In this document: positions 25,421-35,000 of the stretch, piece by piece
How the letters are laid out: each line of letters starts with the position of its first letter
Numbering within the stretch: position 1 is the stretch's first letter
Assembly: GCA_024234395.1 (NCBI GenBank)
Contig: JACKOH010000002.1
Location: 992,001 to 1,056,000 of the forward strand
Direction of reading: 5' to 3'
Length of the DNA stretch: 64,000 bases
From: Pseudomonadales bacterium
GTDB taxonomy: Bacteria > Pseudomonadota > Gammaproteobacteria > Pseudomonadales > Pseudohongiellaceae
The notes under the pieces: generated by a model
The model's database searches: none
What the model saw: only the letters and a program-made list of their open reading frames with translations
What the model was told of the DNA's origin: nothing
Made by a program: the position numbers and the translations under genes

Positions 25421-26937
25421 GGAGTAGTCCTTCGGAGGCGGTCGTAGCGGCTAGTATCGGCGACCGGTTCATTCACCAGCTTCAGGGCCGGTGGCGTTGA
25501 AGTGGGTTGAGGCCTGGGGACGTCGCTGAGCTTGCTCAGGCAGTTCAGTACATGCTGCTTGGACACCTGGTCGACAAGGAGGGCCTCACTCACCGCCCGT
25601 TCCACAAGCGCCTCATTGTGCAACAGCACCAGGGCAAGAATGTCGGCCATCTCCCGATCACCACCGGGCCGCTTAAGCAGAACCGCCTGTAACTGTCTGA
25701 AGCTCTCAGGCAGTTCATTGAACGGCGCACCGTTACGCAGAGCGCCGGGCTTGCGTTGTACCACCGACAGGTAGTGTCGCCAGTCATAAATGGTCTTGCC
25801 GCTGACACTGTGGTCCCGGGTAAACACTCTCTCATGGATTGCCACTACGTTGGCTTCCGCGACTACCACAAGACGGTCAGCATAGACCCGTAGGCTCACT
25901 GGGCGATTGGCGAAGCTGGCTGGCACACTGTAGCGGTTATGCTCGAAGGTGATCAGGCAGGTAGAACTGACCCGCTTGTTGTATTCCACAAAGCCGTCGA
26001 ATGCGGCCGGCGTTTCCATCAGGCATTCCCGTTCCGCCTGCCAGTAGTCGCTGAGCGTTCGCCTCCTGTCCTCTGGATGGGGAAGCTCTTCCCACAGTTC
26101 CAGGCAGCGCTGTTTCAACCAGGCATTGAGTTCTGCCAGTGACTTGAAGGCGGGGGCTCCTTGCCAGACCCGACGGCGGGAGTCCAGCACCTGTTTCTCG
26201 ACCTGACCCTTCTCCCAGCCGGAGGCCGGGTTGCAGAACTCGGTTTCAAACAGGTAGTGGCTGGCCATGGCCGTGAAGCGCTTGTTGATAGTCCGCTGCT
26301 TCCCGCGGCCCACCTTGTCCACGGCGGTCTTCATGTTATCGTAGATCCCTCGCTCCGGGATGCCGCCAAAGGCCATGAAGGCATGATGGTGGGCATCGAA
26401 CAGCATCTCGTGGGTCTGCAGCAGATAGGCACGCAGGAAGAACGCCCGGCTGTGACTGAGTCGGAAGTGAGCGACCTGCAGCTTGGTATTCACGCCATTG
26501 ATTACGGCGTAGTCTTCGCTCCAGTCAAACTGGAAGGCTTCGCCCGGAGCAAAGGACAAAGGCACGAAGGTGTTCCTGGCGGCGGTACGCTTGGCTTCCT
26601 GTTGCTCCTGACGCCAGAGCCTGGCAAAGGCGGCCACCCGGTCGTAGGAGCCGGTGAAGCCAATTTGCACCAGGTCGCTGTGGAGTTGCCTGACGGTCTT
26701 GCGCTGCTTGCGGTGCCTCCTGGTCTCCCGGAACAGCCAGCTGGTCAGGGTCAGCTCGAAGTCGTCCAGCTTGGAGGGAGTCTTTCTCTGCGGGTAGCGG
26801 GGTTCCACCACTCCACTGGCGAGGTACTTGCGGACTGTATTGCGACTCAGTCCTGTTCGTCTTGTGATCTCCCGGATCGGCAATCCTTCACGGAAGTGCC
26901 AGCGCCGGATTACGCTCAATAACGCCACGTCTATCAC
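25417..26937 (-). CDS. istA: IS21 transposase IstA
   Basis: 506 residues. The N-terminus has a helix-turn-helix (LPIREITRRTGLSRNTVRKYL). The DDE integrase core follows with FQFDWSEDYAVI holding the first Asp, RGIYDNMKTAVDKV the second and the ENGxxExQ-like WEKGQVEKQVLDSRR region the Glu. The C-terminal half is the IstA-specific domain ending in DTSRYDRLRR. No frameshift is seen, so the element may still be able to move. Confidence 0.95.
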   Translation of the reverse strand: MIDVALLSVIRRWHFREGLPIREITRRTGLSRNTVRKYLASGVVEPRYPQRKTPSKLDDFELTLTSWLFRETRRHRKQRKTVRQLHSDLVQIGFTGSYDRVAAFARLWRQEQQEAKRTAARNTFVPLSFAPGEAFQFDWSEDYAVINGVNTKLQVAHFRLSHSRAFFLRAYLLQTHEMLFDAHHHAFMAFGGIPERGIYDNMKTAVDKVGRGKQRTINKRFTAMASHYLFETEFCNPASGWEKGQVEKQVLDSRRRVWQGAPAFKSLAELNAWLKQRCLELWEELPHPEDRRRTLSDYWQAERECLMETPAAFDGFVEYNKRVSSTCLITFEHNRYSVPASFANRPVSLRVYADRLVVVAEANVVAIHERVFTRDHSVSGKTIYDWRHYLSVVQRKPGALRNGAPFNELPESFRQLQAVLLKRPGGDREMADILALVLLHNEALVERAVSEALLVDQVSKQHVLNCLSKLSDVPRPQPTSTPPALKLVNEPVADTSRYDRLRRTTP

Positions 26938-27079
26938 TCCTGAATACTCCTGCGTCAGATCGATGCAGGATGAGTTGTACGTGGGTCAAAATTAGATGCA
27001 AATCAGGGGGTGTAGTGGGTCAATTTTGGGTGCAAATCAACATCTATCGAAGGGCGCCGGAAAAAGTAGAACCTACAGG

Positions 27080-28411
27080 CTAAATACCTTGTTCAAAAGA
27101 GTTTAGAATCGGGACAATATCATCTATTGCCGAATCGCAACCAAAAATACTTACATTCATATTTCCCAGCTCATTATCAAGCTGCGCTCTCTGGCTTTGA
27201 TTGTCTTTTGTACAACAATAAAATAAGCAGAATTTCACTGGATGCGGTTTGGTCATATTGGCCCACCCTTTATTGATAAGAGCGCCAATATTGGCTTCTT
27301 TTTCTATCCGGTCATAGTCCCTTAACCCTCTTGATATTTCTGTATATAAGTCAAAATATTTGACCTTTACTATAGAGAAAAATGGCGAAAGACAAGCCGA
27401 ACCGAAACTATCACCTCTAACACCACTATTTTCAAGCAGTGCAAAGTTTGAAAGGGACTGCTCTATTTCTCTAAGAGAAAGTTGAAAATATTCTGCTAGG
27501 TCAACAAAGATACCGGAAGAGTTTCTTTCTCCTTTATATTCCATTTGAGATAAACAATAAGCAGCATAAACTGAGACTGTGGAACTAGCTCCCCTAACCT
27601 TAGAAGGGAGTATTGCCCAGAGATTTACAAATTTCTGCAAATATTCTGAAGCGTTAATAGCAGTGCCGTATTGGTATTTTATAGACTGTTCCAACTGAGA
27701 TTTATTCAGCACCAGCAAAAAGGTAATGCCTGGTAGACTAAAAAAGTGCTTAATCGTCTCGATTATATTAAGAGCGAAATCTGGCCTACAGCGATCTAGC
27801 TCGTCAACAATTATGACGACTGGTTTATTCGTATTTAGTATTTCCGGTAGCTTCGATAAAAATTCCTTGAACTCATTTACACGTTGCTTGTCTTCTTTAG
27901 ATTCCTCTAACCTGTCAGCGACAAATGATCGAGTTGCTTTCGTAATTTCGTCACTTATAGAGTCAATATCATCTTCAAATATCGTTTCATCCAACACGCC
28001 TGCAGTGATTGTTTTTACACCAAGTCTTAGTCCGATTTTTGAGATTACTTTTAAAGCAGATGCCGCTTTTTCTTTGAATTCTTCCTTTAAACTCGGATTT
28101 CGGTCTTCAATAAGTTGATATATTTCACTTGCTATTATGTAGAAAGGATCACGCTGATAGTCATTGTTAAACGCGTCGAAATAGATACTGGCGATTCCGC
28201 TCTCTTCAGAGCCTAGATATCCTCTCCACATTTTTACGAACGTCGATTTTCCCTCTCCCCATTTAGCATCTAACCCTATAACGAGGCCTTCATTAGAATT
28301 TTCTATTACCTTAGCTAGACTTACACCAAACTGACGACGCTGAAAGATGTCTTTCTGAGGGTCAAACCCTTCTGTTTCATTCACTTCTAAATCGGGTGGT
28401 AGCAGCCGCAT
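27080..28411 (-). CDS. KAP family P-loop NTPase
   Basis: 443 residues. Walker A is GLDAKWGEGKST (Lys55), with the aspartate-rich Walker B of KAP proteins in VVIIVDELDRCRPD, followed by IIETIKHFF. KAP NTPases form membrane-linked or cytoplasmic ATP switches and several occur in phage-defence loci. The usual pair of membrane helices inserted in the P-loop domain of many KAP proteins is replaced here by the ALKVISKIGLRLGVKTITAG stretch, which is only weakly hydrophobic. It is AT-rich like the rest of the island, monocistronic, and read toward the IS21 element. A partner effector may have been lost. Confidence 0.85.
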   Translation of the reverse strand: MRLLPPDLEVNETEGFDPQKDIFQRRQFGVSLAKVIENSNEGLVIGLDAKWGEGKSTFVKMWRGYLGSEESGIASIYFDAFNNDYQRDPFYIIASEIYQLIEDRNPSLKEEFKEKAASALKVISKIGLRLGVKTITAGVLDETIFEDDIDSISDEITKATRSFVADRLEESKEDKQRVNEFKEFLSKLPEILNTNKPVVIIVDELDRCRPDFALNIIETIKHFFSLPGITFLLVLNKSQLEQSIKYQYGTAINASEYLQKFVNLWAILPSKVRGASSTVSVYAAYCLSQMEYKGERNSSGIFVDLAEYFQLSLREIEQSLSNFALLENSGVRGDSFGSACLSPFFSIVKVKYFDLYTEISRGLRDYDRIEKEANIGALINKGWANMTKPHPVKFCLFYCCTKDNQSQRAQLDNELGNMNVSIFGCDSAIDDIVPILNSFEQGI

Positions 28412-28541
28412 TTTTGATTCTCTTGATTGGCAGATATACGTTCAGTACGTCAATTCTACACCTACAATCGCAAGTTTTATGGGACAAATCCCAATCTATG
28501 GGACAATCGGAAGAATCGATCAGGTTGGAACCCGCGGAAAA

Positions 28542-28600
28542 TGGCACGCCCGGAGAGATTCGAACTCCCGACCAACTGGTTCGAAGCCAGATGCTCTGCT
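28542..28600 (-). pseudogene. tRNA-Arg(TCG) 3'-end fragment, candidate integration-site remnant
   Basis: Read on the minus strand, the 59 nt contain the end of a D-arm (AGCAGAGCA), an anticodon arm with loop CTTCGAA (anticodon TCG), a T-arm with the loop TTCGAAT and stem GGGAG/CTCTC, the acceptor 3' strand CGGGCGT, discriminator G and an encoded CCA. The matching 5' acceptor strand is not present in the preceding bases and one anticodon-stem pair is broken, so this is not a full tRNA. Such 3' halves are what site-specific integrases leave at island ends. Confidence 0.7.
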
Positions 28601-28670
28601 GAAACCGGCAGCGGCCGGGTTCCAGCAAAGTAATTGCGCCATGTGAAGCGTCGATTTCGGAAACTGGCTT

Positions 28671-29555
28671 TCAGTCCGCCGCGCTGGTATCAGGCTTTGG
28701 ATGGGCATAAAGCCACTCCACCACCTGTTCGGCATAGGAATCGGAATAGATCGGTGAGTGCGCGCCGGCAGAGATTGTCCACAGTTCCGCTGAGCCGCCC
28801 GCTTTGCAGCCAATGTTGAAACGCAATACCCCGGTCTCGTAACCGGGCAGGCTGGCATCCAGGTCGCGCATTTCCCGTGCTCTTCCGCGCGTGTCACAGC
28901 GGTTATAGCCGGCCCAGCGACGAACTGTCGTCAAGGCGCCCGGGTAACGGTTCTCGCGGATCTCGCCGCCGCGGTAGGCGATTGTGGCATCGGCGGTACC
29001 GTGTATCTGCAGAACATGGACCGGGGCGCCGGGACCCGTGCGGCGTTCGGGATGATCGGCGCCAGCCAGGCTCACGATTGCGGCAATGGTCTCGGCGTGA
29101 TCGTAAGCCATTCGATAAGTCATGAAGCCGCCATTGGAATGTCCAACCAGGAAGATCCGTTTGGGATCCACGTTATACCTGGATTGCATCTCTGTGATGA
29201 CTGACAAAAGGTAGTCGCTGTCATCGACATCGGACTGGTAAAAATTGCAGCAGGCCAGAGAAGCGTTCCAGAACGAGTTTTCACGGTCAGTGGCTTCGCG
29301 GGTGCCGTTGGGGGCCACAAGCAGAAAGCCATAGTCGTCAGCGATGGCGCTCAGTCCCATGTTGGCATCCACGCGGGCGCCACTGGATGTATAGCCATGT
29401 AACAGAACTATCAGGGGTGTGGGTACCTCCTGACTGTAGCCGGCTGGTAAGGTGACTGGAATTTCATCCCGGCCCAGGTCGATGGATTGAGCCCTGACCA
29501 GACTGGCGGAAAGGAAGAGCAGAAGTCTCAATGCAAGATTCATCAGCTGATGCAT
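28671..29555 (-). CDS. Exported PHB-depolymerase-type (LpqC-like) esterase
   Basis: 294 residues with a signal peptide (cleavage near VRAQS, residue 23). The alpha/beta-hydrolase nucleophile is Ser140 in VGHSNGGF; an oxyanion HG motif is LLHGYTSSG, and the later IHGTADATI supplies the Asp and GAHSP the likely His. This is the poly(3-hydroxybutyrate) depolymerase/feruloyl esterase-like group, usually around 300 residues. It should act in the periplasm or outside the cell on ester substrates. It is next to, but not part of, the accessory island. Confidence 0.87.
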   Translation of the reverse strand: MHQLMNLALRLLLFLSASLVRAQSIDLGRDEIPVTLPAGYSQEVPTPLIVLLHGYTSSGARVDANMGLSAIADDYGFLLVAPNGTREATDRENSFWNASLACCNFYQSDVDDSDYLLSVITEMQSRYNVDPKRIFLVGHSNGGFMTYRMAYDHAETIAAIVSLAGADHPERRTGPGAPVHVLQIHGTADATIAYRGGEIRENRYPGALTTVRRWAGYNRCDTRGRAREMRDLDASLPGYETGVLRFNIGCKAGGSAELWTISAGAHSPIYSDSYAEQVVEWLYAHPKPDTSAAD

Positions 29556-29796
29556 GGAATTCTCCTTTGAATATTCTCTGGCTGCGGATTCAGGGAGCCG
29601 CCGATTTCCTTTTTCGCATCACCGGTTCCGTAACTGATTTATTCCGGATCTGCACAGGGTCTGCAGAACCGGGATCTGAAGAGTAAAAGCATTAATTACC
29701 AATGGCAACTTATCTGGTCATCCTGGCGCTTCCCGGGGCAGCTGTAGTCCCGTGCCAACAGGCAGACCGCTTCCGGTTTACGGGTGGACTAGATAG

Positions 29797-31266
29797 TTAT
29801 TGCGTTGCGGTTTCAGTGGAAACTTTCTGGTCATTGACAGAAGCTGGTTCAGTGGCGGGCAGGGTGGCGGCTGGGTCTGACAGGGATGGCCCGGCAGCAT
29901 CGAGTTTCTGCTGCATGGAGATCTGGTCTTCGGCCTCGCCCTGGCCCCCTACCCAGCGTTCCATCAACGCGCAGGTCACCAGATCGCCGGTTACATTGAT
30001 GGCGGTGCGGCTCATATCCAGGATCCGGTCCACACCCATGATCAGGGCGATACCCGAGGGAGGGATGCCGACACTGCTGAGAACCATGGAAAGTATCACG
30101 ATGCCGACTCCGGGGGTGGCCGGCGAGCCGATCGAGGCGCCGACCGCCATGGCTACAATCAGCCCCATGCTGCCCCAGCCCAGGTCTATCCCGTAGACCT
30201 GAGCCAGAAACACGGTGGCGACACTCTGATACAGGGCGGTACCGTTCATGTTGATCGTGGCACCCAGCGGAATGACGAATTGGGAAATGGAGGGGCGGAC
30301 ACCGAGCTGGGATTCGGCGGTCTTGATGGACAGCGGCATTACCGTCGCTGAGCTGGAGGTGGAAAACGCCAGCAACAGCACATCCCGTGAGTCACGCAGA
30401 AACCGCAGTGGCCGCTGTCGGGTAAAGGCGCGCAGAATCAGCAGGTATACGATCAGCATCACCATCAGGCCGGCGATCACGGTCACGACATAGATCGCCA
30501 TACCCAGCAGAGCACCCAGGCCGATCTTGGTGGTCAGTTGGGCCATCAGACCGAATACCGCCAGAGGTGCCAGGCGCATCGCCCACCGTACCACGGTCAT
30601 ACAGACTTCCTGCAGCGAGCCCAGCAGGTCCAGCATGGGTTTCGACTGAGCCGGCAGCATCGAAACCAGGGCGATCCCGAAAATTACCGAGAAAATGACG
30701 ATCTGCAGCATCTGGCCTTCCACCATGGCGTCCAGCGGATTGCCCGGCAGCAGACCCAACAGGGTGTCCGGCAGTTCCAGTATGCTGGGTCGGGCAGGAG
30801 CCGCCTGATCTGAAAGCAGCGCGGTGGCATCCAGGCGCAGGCCGCTCATGGATTCACCGGGATTGATCAGGCCCGCGATACCCAGGCCGATGATTGCCGC
30901 CAGCGCGGTGGTGGCAGCAAAAAACAGGGTAACCCGGACGCCCAGTTTCTTGAGCTGCTCGATATTTTCACTGGCGGCCAGTCCCCGGATTACCGAAGCC
31001 ACGACCAACGGGATTACGATCATCTGGATAGTCGCCAGGAACAGGCGTCCCGGAAAAGCCAGCCAGTTACCGATGGTCACGCCAAGCGCCGGGTCCACCA
31101 GTCCCATGGACGGCCCCAGCACTACCCCGGCGCCCAGGCCCAGGGCCATGCCGATCAGGACTTTCAGCCACAGCCGCCCCTGCACCATGTCCGCCAGGTG
31201 ATAGCTGAGTCTGGCCAGGGAACGTGGATGCAGGTATTCGAGGGCCCGGAATGGATGGTTGTTCAT
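29797..31266 (-). CDS. Dicarboxylate/amino acid:cation symporter (DAACS family)
   Basis: 489 residues from ATG 31266; a longer open frame upstream looks non-coding. About eight membrane helices and two re-entrant loops are expected. The hairpin-1 serine-rich motif AFSTSSSATVMP and the NMNGTALYQ metal/substrate motif are both present, as is the GVGIVILSMVL region. The family imports glutamate, aspartate or C4-dicarboxylates with Na+ or H+. The C-terminal tail of 50 residues (AEDQISMQQ...) is longer than usual and polar. It is divergent or unrelated to its neighbours. Confidence 0.88.
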   Translation of the reverse strand: MNNHPFRALEYLHPRSLARLSYHLADMVQGRLWLKVLIGMALGLGAGVVLGPSMGLVDPALGVTIGNWLAFPGRLFLATIQMIVIPLVVASVIRGLAASENIEQLKKLGVRVTLFFAATTALAAIIGLGIAGLINPGESMSGLRLDATALLSDQAAPARPSILELPDTLLGLLPGNPLDAMVEGQMLQIVIFSVIFGIALVSMLPAQSKPMLDLLGSLQEVCMTVVRWAMRLAPLAVFGLMAQLTTKIGLGALLGMAIYVVTVIAGLMVMLIVYLLILRAFTRQRPLRFLRDSRDVLLLAFSTSSSATVMPLSIKTAESQLGVRPSISQFVIPLGATINMNGTALYQSVATVFLAQVYGIDLGWGSMGLIVAMAVGASIGSPATPGVGIVILSMVLSSVGIPPSGIALIMGVDRILDMSRTAINVTGDLVTCALMERWVGGQGEAEDQISMQQKLDAAGPSLSDPAATLPATEPASVNDQKVSTETATQ

Positions 31267-31322
31267 TTGCTTCACGGGTCCGGTTGGCGGAGGCTTGAAT
31301 CCAAAGTACCGCGTCAGCGCGG

Positions 31323-31700
31323 TCACTGACTGAGGTGTTTCAGGTCCCCGGCGTTCTGCTCCCAGTTCTGTCCGTCGAACGGGGTGAGTGTGAGTTTTTC
31401 CGGGTAGGGGTCCAGGCAACGGACATTGACGGAAATGCCGTCCGGATTGGAACGGGGTATATAGAACGACTTGACGCCGCAGGTTTTACAGAAGTAATGC
31501 CTGGCCACCCCGGTATTGAAGGTATAAGTCGTCAGTGCCGACTCGTCGCTAAGCAGGTGGAAACTGGATCGGGGTACGATCAGGTGCTGATAGCCGACCA
31601 TTCTGCAAATGGAGCAATTACACTCATGGCTCTCCAGGTGTTCGGGAGCTTCCACCTCGAATTGCACCGCACCACAGTGGCAATGTCCTGAATATCGCAC
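31323..31700 (-). CDS. GFA/CENP-V family zinc-binding protein
   Basis: 125 residues. Cysteine pairs are visible as CHC (residues 7-9), CNCSICR (from residue 28) and CKTCGV (near 71), which bind two zinc ions in the GFA (glutathione-dependent formaldehyde-activating enzyme) fold. Proteins of this size are common and most do not have shown formaldehyde-related activity, so the name indicates fold only. It is cytoplasmic and lies 56 bp upstream of the symporter on the same strand. Confidence 0.85.
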   Translation of the reverse strand: MRYSGHCHCGAVQFEVEAPEHLESHECNCSICRMVGYQHLIVPRSSFHLLSDESALTTYTFNTGVARHYFCKTCGVKSFYIPRSNPDGISVNVRCLDPYPEKLTLTPFDGQNWEQNAGDLKHLSQ

Positions 31701-32097
31701 AATTGTTTCCCGGTTCCAGGTCCACCCGGCGTATCACCGGTAAACCTGATAACAGACTGAGTTCCCCAGGCATTTTATGCGATCAGAACCGGTTTGTCCC
31801 CGGGTACAGGTTGCAGGCGCCAGGTGCTGATTTCCTTATTTTCATCGTTTGCTCCTTCGGCGCTAGCCTCCTGAAATGGTCAGATCTCCCAAAATTTAGT
31901 TTGCTTCACCATGCCATCTCCCGGCCAAGTTAAAATTATGATCTAAATTCAATAGCTTACAAGCTGGCACGAATCCTGATAGTTGATGCTCATCAGTCCA
32001 TCAAAAAATCGCAACGAACGGATCTGTAACCTCGCACCGGTTGGCGGCGTCTAGATACAGTGAGCGCAATACCAGAATGGCAGAAAAAGGGAATCGA
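31701..32097. other. Intergenic region, nothing firm
   Basis: No supported gene between the divergent GFA and RND genes. The stretch 31855-31945 is moderately AT-rich and may carry promoters. AAAAAGGGAA just before 32098 is the likely ribosome-binding site of the RND pump. Confidence 0.35.
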
Positions 32098-35000
32098 ATG
32101 GCCGGCAGTCAGACATTAATCGATCTGTTTGTACGCCACCGCGTGGCGCCTAATCTGGTCATGATCATGATGATTCTGTCCGGCGTGTGGGCAGCGAATC
32201 AGATTAACCTGCAACTGGATCCATCGGTTGAGTTTCCCGTGGTTACCATACGTGCAACCTGGCCGGGTGCCTCGGCGGAGGACGTCGAGCAGTTGATTGT
32301 GGCGCCGATCGAGCAGCAACTGGCCAATACTGTCGACCTCAGTAGTATGCGCTCCACCAGCAGTACCGGGGCCGCACAGATTCGCCTCGAATTCGTCTTC
32401 GATACCGACATGACCCGGGCACTGGATACCGTCAAGGACCGGGTCGCCCAGGTAAGGAATTTCCCGCCGGACATGGAACCTATCGTGGTTTCGCGTGCCA
32501 TCGATTACGAGTTTATCGCCACCATGGCAGTGAGTGCCGATGGTTCGCTGGCGGAGCTTGTCCCGCTGGTGAAATCCATGGAACGGGACCTGTATTCGCG
32601 GGGAATTGAGCGCATCGATTTTGACGGCCTGCCTGAAGAGGAGATTGCCATCCAGGTGGGAAGCGCCACGCTGGTGGAACTGCAAACCAGCCTGGACCGG
32701 ATTGCCGGCGAGGTGCGAAGCCGAAGCCTGGACGCACCGGCCGGGACCGTCGGTCGGGGCCAGGGGGAAATGCAGCTGCGGGCATTGGACCAGCGGCGTG
32801 CAGTGCCTGAATTTGACAACCTCGAGGTGGCCCTGCAGCCGGATGGGCGGCTGGTACGGCTCGGGGATATCGCCGAGATTGATCGCCGCGCCAAGGCTGG
32901 CCAGGCGAAGTTGACCCGCAATGGCAAAACCACCATCGAGATGGATCTCTACCGGCTGACCAGTTCCGACGCCCTGATGGCGGCGCGCATTCTGGATCAG
33001 TGGCAGCAGGATATTCAAACCGACCTGCCGGCCGGCGTCGAAGTCAATGTTTATCAGGAATCGTGGACCCTGCTGCGGGATCAGTTACAGGTGATCTGGG
33101 AGAACGGATTGTCCGGACTGGTGCTGGTGGTTGTTACCCTGTTGCTGTTTCTCAACGGTCGGGTCGGCTGGTGGGTGATGGTTGGCATCCCGGTCAGTTT
33201 CCTGTTTGCCACCCTGATTTACTACGGCGTCTTCGCGGGAAGTATCAATGTACTGGCATTGATCACCTTCATCATGGCGCTCGGTATCGTCGTCGATGAC
33301 GCCATCGTGGTCAGTGAAGACGCGGTGACCCTCTATCAGCAGGGGTTGTCCCCCACTGATGCCGCTGCTGGCGGGGCAAAACGCATGCTGGTACCGGTAC
33401 TTACTTCCTCGCTGACCACCATGGCAGCTTTTGTCCCGCTATTGATAACCGGTGGCGAGATGGGCGCCATAATCATGACGTTGCCGATGGTGCTGCTGTG
33501 TGTGATTCTGGCCTCCCTGGTGGAATGCTTCTTTGTTCTGCCGGGCCATCTCAAGCACAGCCTGGAAAAAATGTCGCGGCAGAATCCTGACAGTTTCCGC
33601 AGTCGCTTCGACCGGAAATTCTTTCAGTTTCGCGATCGCTACTATCGGCCATTGCTGGACCGTGCTTTGGCAGCGCCAGGTACCACGCTATGTTTGGCGA
33701 TTGGCTGTGTGATTATCGCCCTGAGTCTGCTGATCAGCGGAAGGGTCGGACTCAACATGGTCACCGGCGTGAGTCCGGAAATGCTGGAAGCAAACGTAAG
33801 GTTCAGTGCCCAGGCCAGTGTCGAGAACCGGGATCGTTTTATGGCGTTCCTGGAACAGACCATGAACGCCACAGACAAAGAACTGGGAGGCGTCAACGTC
33901 ACCGGATTCATCACCAAGTTCAACAGTGCGCAGCTCAATCAGGAACGCCAGACCGGCAATCAGTTTGCCTCGCTGCGTCTGGAATACGCCTGGGAGGAAA
34001 CCCGCCTTGCCAGTCCCCAGGAGTTTGTCAATCGCTGGCGCGAAAAAGTATCCCGGCCGCCGTATGTGGAAGAGTTATATCTGGAAGTCACCGGTGGTGC
34101 CAATAACGGCCGGCCGGATATTTCCCTGGTGCTGCGGGGCCGGGATGTGCCGACCCTGAAGCAGGCTTCCGAGGAGTTGCAGGCGGCCCTGGGCTCCTAT
34201 CCGGGAGTCTCCAACGTTTATGACAACCTGCCTTACGGCAAAGACCAGGTGGTTTACTCACTCAATCCGGTTGGCAAGTCTCTGGGGATTTCCACCGAGT
34301 CGCTGGGTCGTCAGCTGAGGGCTGCTTACAACGGGCAGCGGGTTCAGGTATTCAATCAGAATGACACAGAAGTGGAAGTGAGCGTCACCCTGCCGGATGT
34401 GGAACGTGATCACATGGTCTCTCTCAAGCAGCTGCCCATTATCACTCCCGATGGTGACATGGTAGCATTGGGGATGATCGCAGATCTGCGCAATCGCAGT
34501 GGTATCGATGTGATCAATCACAGCGATGGATTCATGTCGGTAGTGGTCAGCGCCACTGTGGATCCCCGCCAGAACAATGCCGACCAGATCGTGACGCACA
34601 TCAGCAACAATGCCCTGGCGGAGATCCGTGATCGTTACAATCTTACCTCGGCCCTGGATGGAGTGACACTGCAGAATCAGCAGATTCTCGACACCATGAA
34701 ACTGGGAGCTCTGCTGACGGTAATCTTTATCTACCTGATCCTGGTCTGGTCCTTTGCATCTTACACCTGGCCCCTTGCGGTGATGACGGCAATCCCGCTG
34801 GGGTTGACCGGGGCGGTTATCGGACATCTGGTGATGGGATACGATCTTGGCGCCATGTCGCTGCTGGCGTTTTTCTCTCTGACCGGGATCGTGGTCAACG
34901 ACTCGATCATCCTGGTCAGTTTTTTCCGGCGCGGTCTCGATGAGGGGCTGTCGGTCAACGACGCCATTCATCAGGCATCATTATCGCGCTTCCGGGCAGT

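Larger units (their letters stand above)
24572..27042. mobile_element. IS21-family insertion sequence, 2471 bp
   Basis: The left end TGTTGATTTGCATTTAAAAC and the reverse complement of the right end TGTTGATTTGCACCCAAAAT share 12 terminal bases and a TGACCC block further in. A second, inner copy of the TTGCAT...TGACCC motif is found at each end (about 24602-24622 and 26984-27004), the multiple terminal repeats typical of IS21. It holds istA and istB overlapping by 4 bp. The flanks (CTACTC and TCTATC) do not form an exact target duplication, which suggests a deletion or rearrangement after insertion. Confidence 0.88.

Noticed and set aside
24998..26922. Long plus-strand frames inside the IS21 element
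   Set aside because: They are antisense shadows of istA and istB, which have intact family motifs.
28396..28633. Open frames on the plus strand with GEIRTPDQLVRSQ and ERFELPTNWFEAR
   Set aside because: These are well-known false proteins created by reading a tRNA gene in the antisense direction; they mark the tRNA-Arg fragment instead.
31783..31845. 20-codon minus-strand frame (MKIRKSAPGACNLYPG...) with AAGGAG before its ATG
   Set aside because: The Shine-Dalgarno match is good, but the peptide is very short and has no recognisable family; not enough to call a gene.
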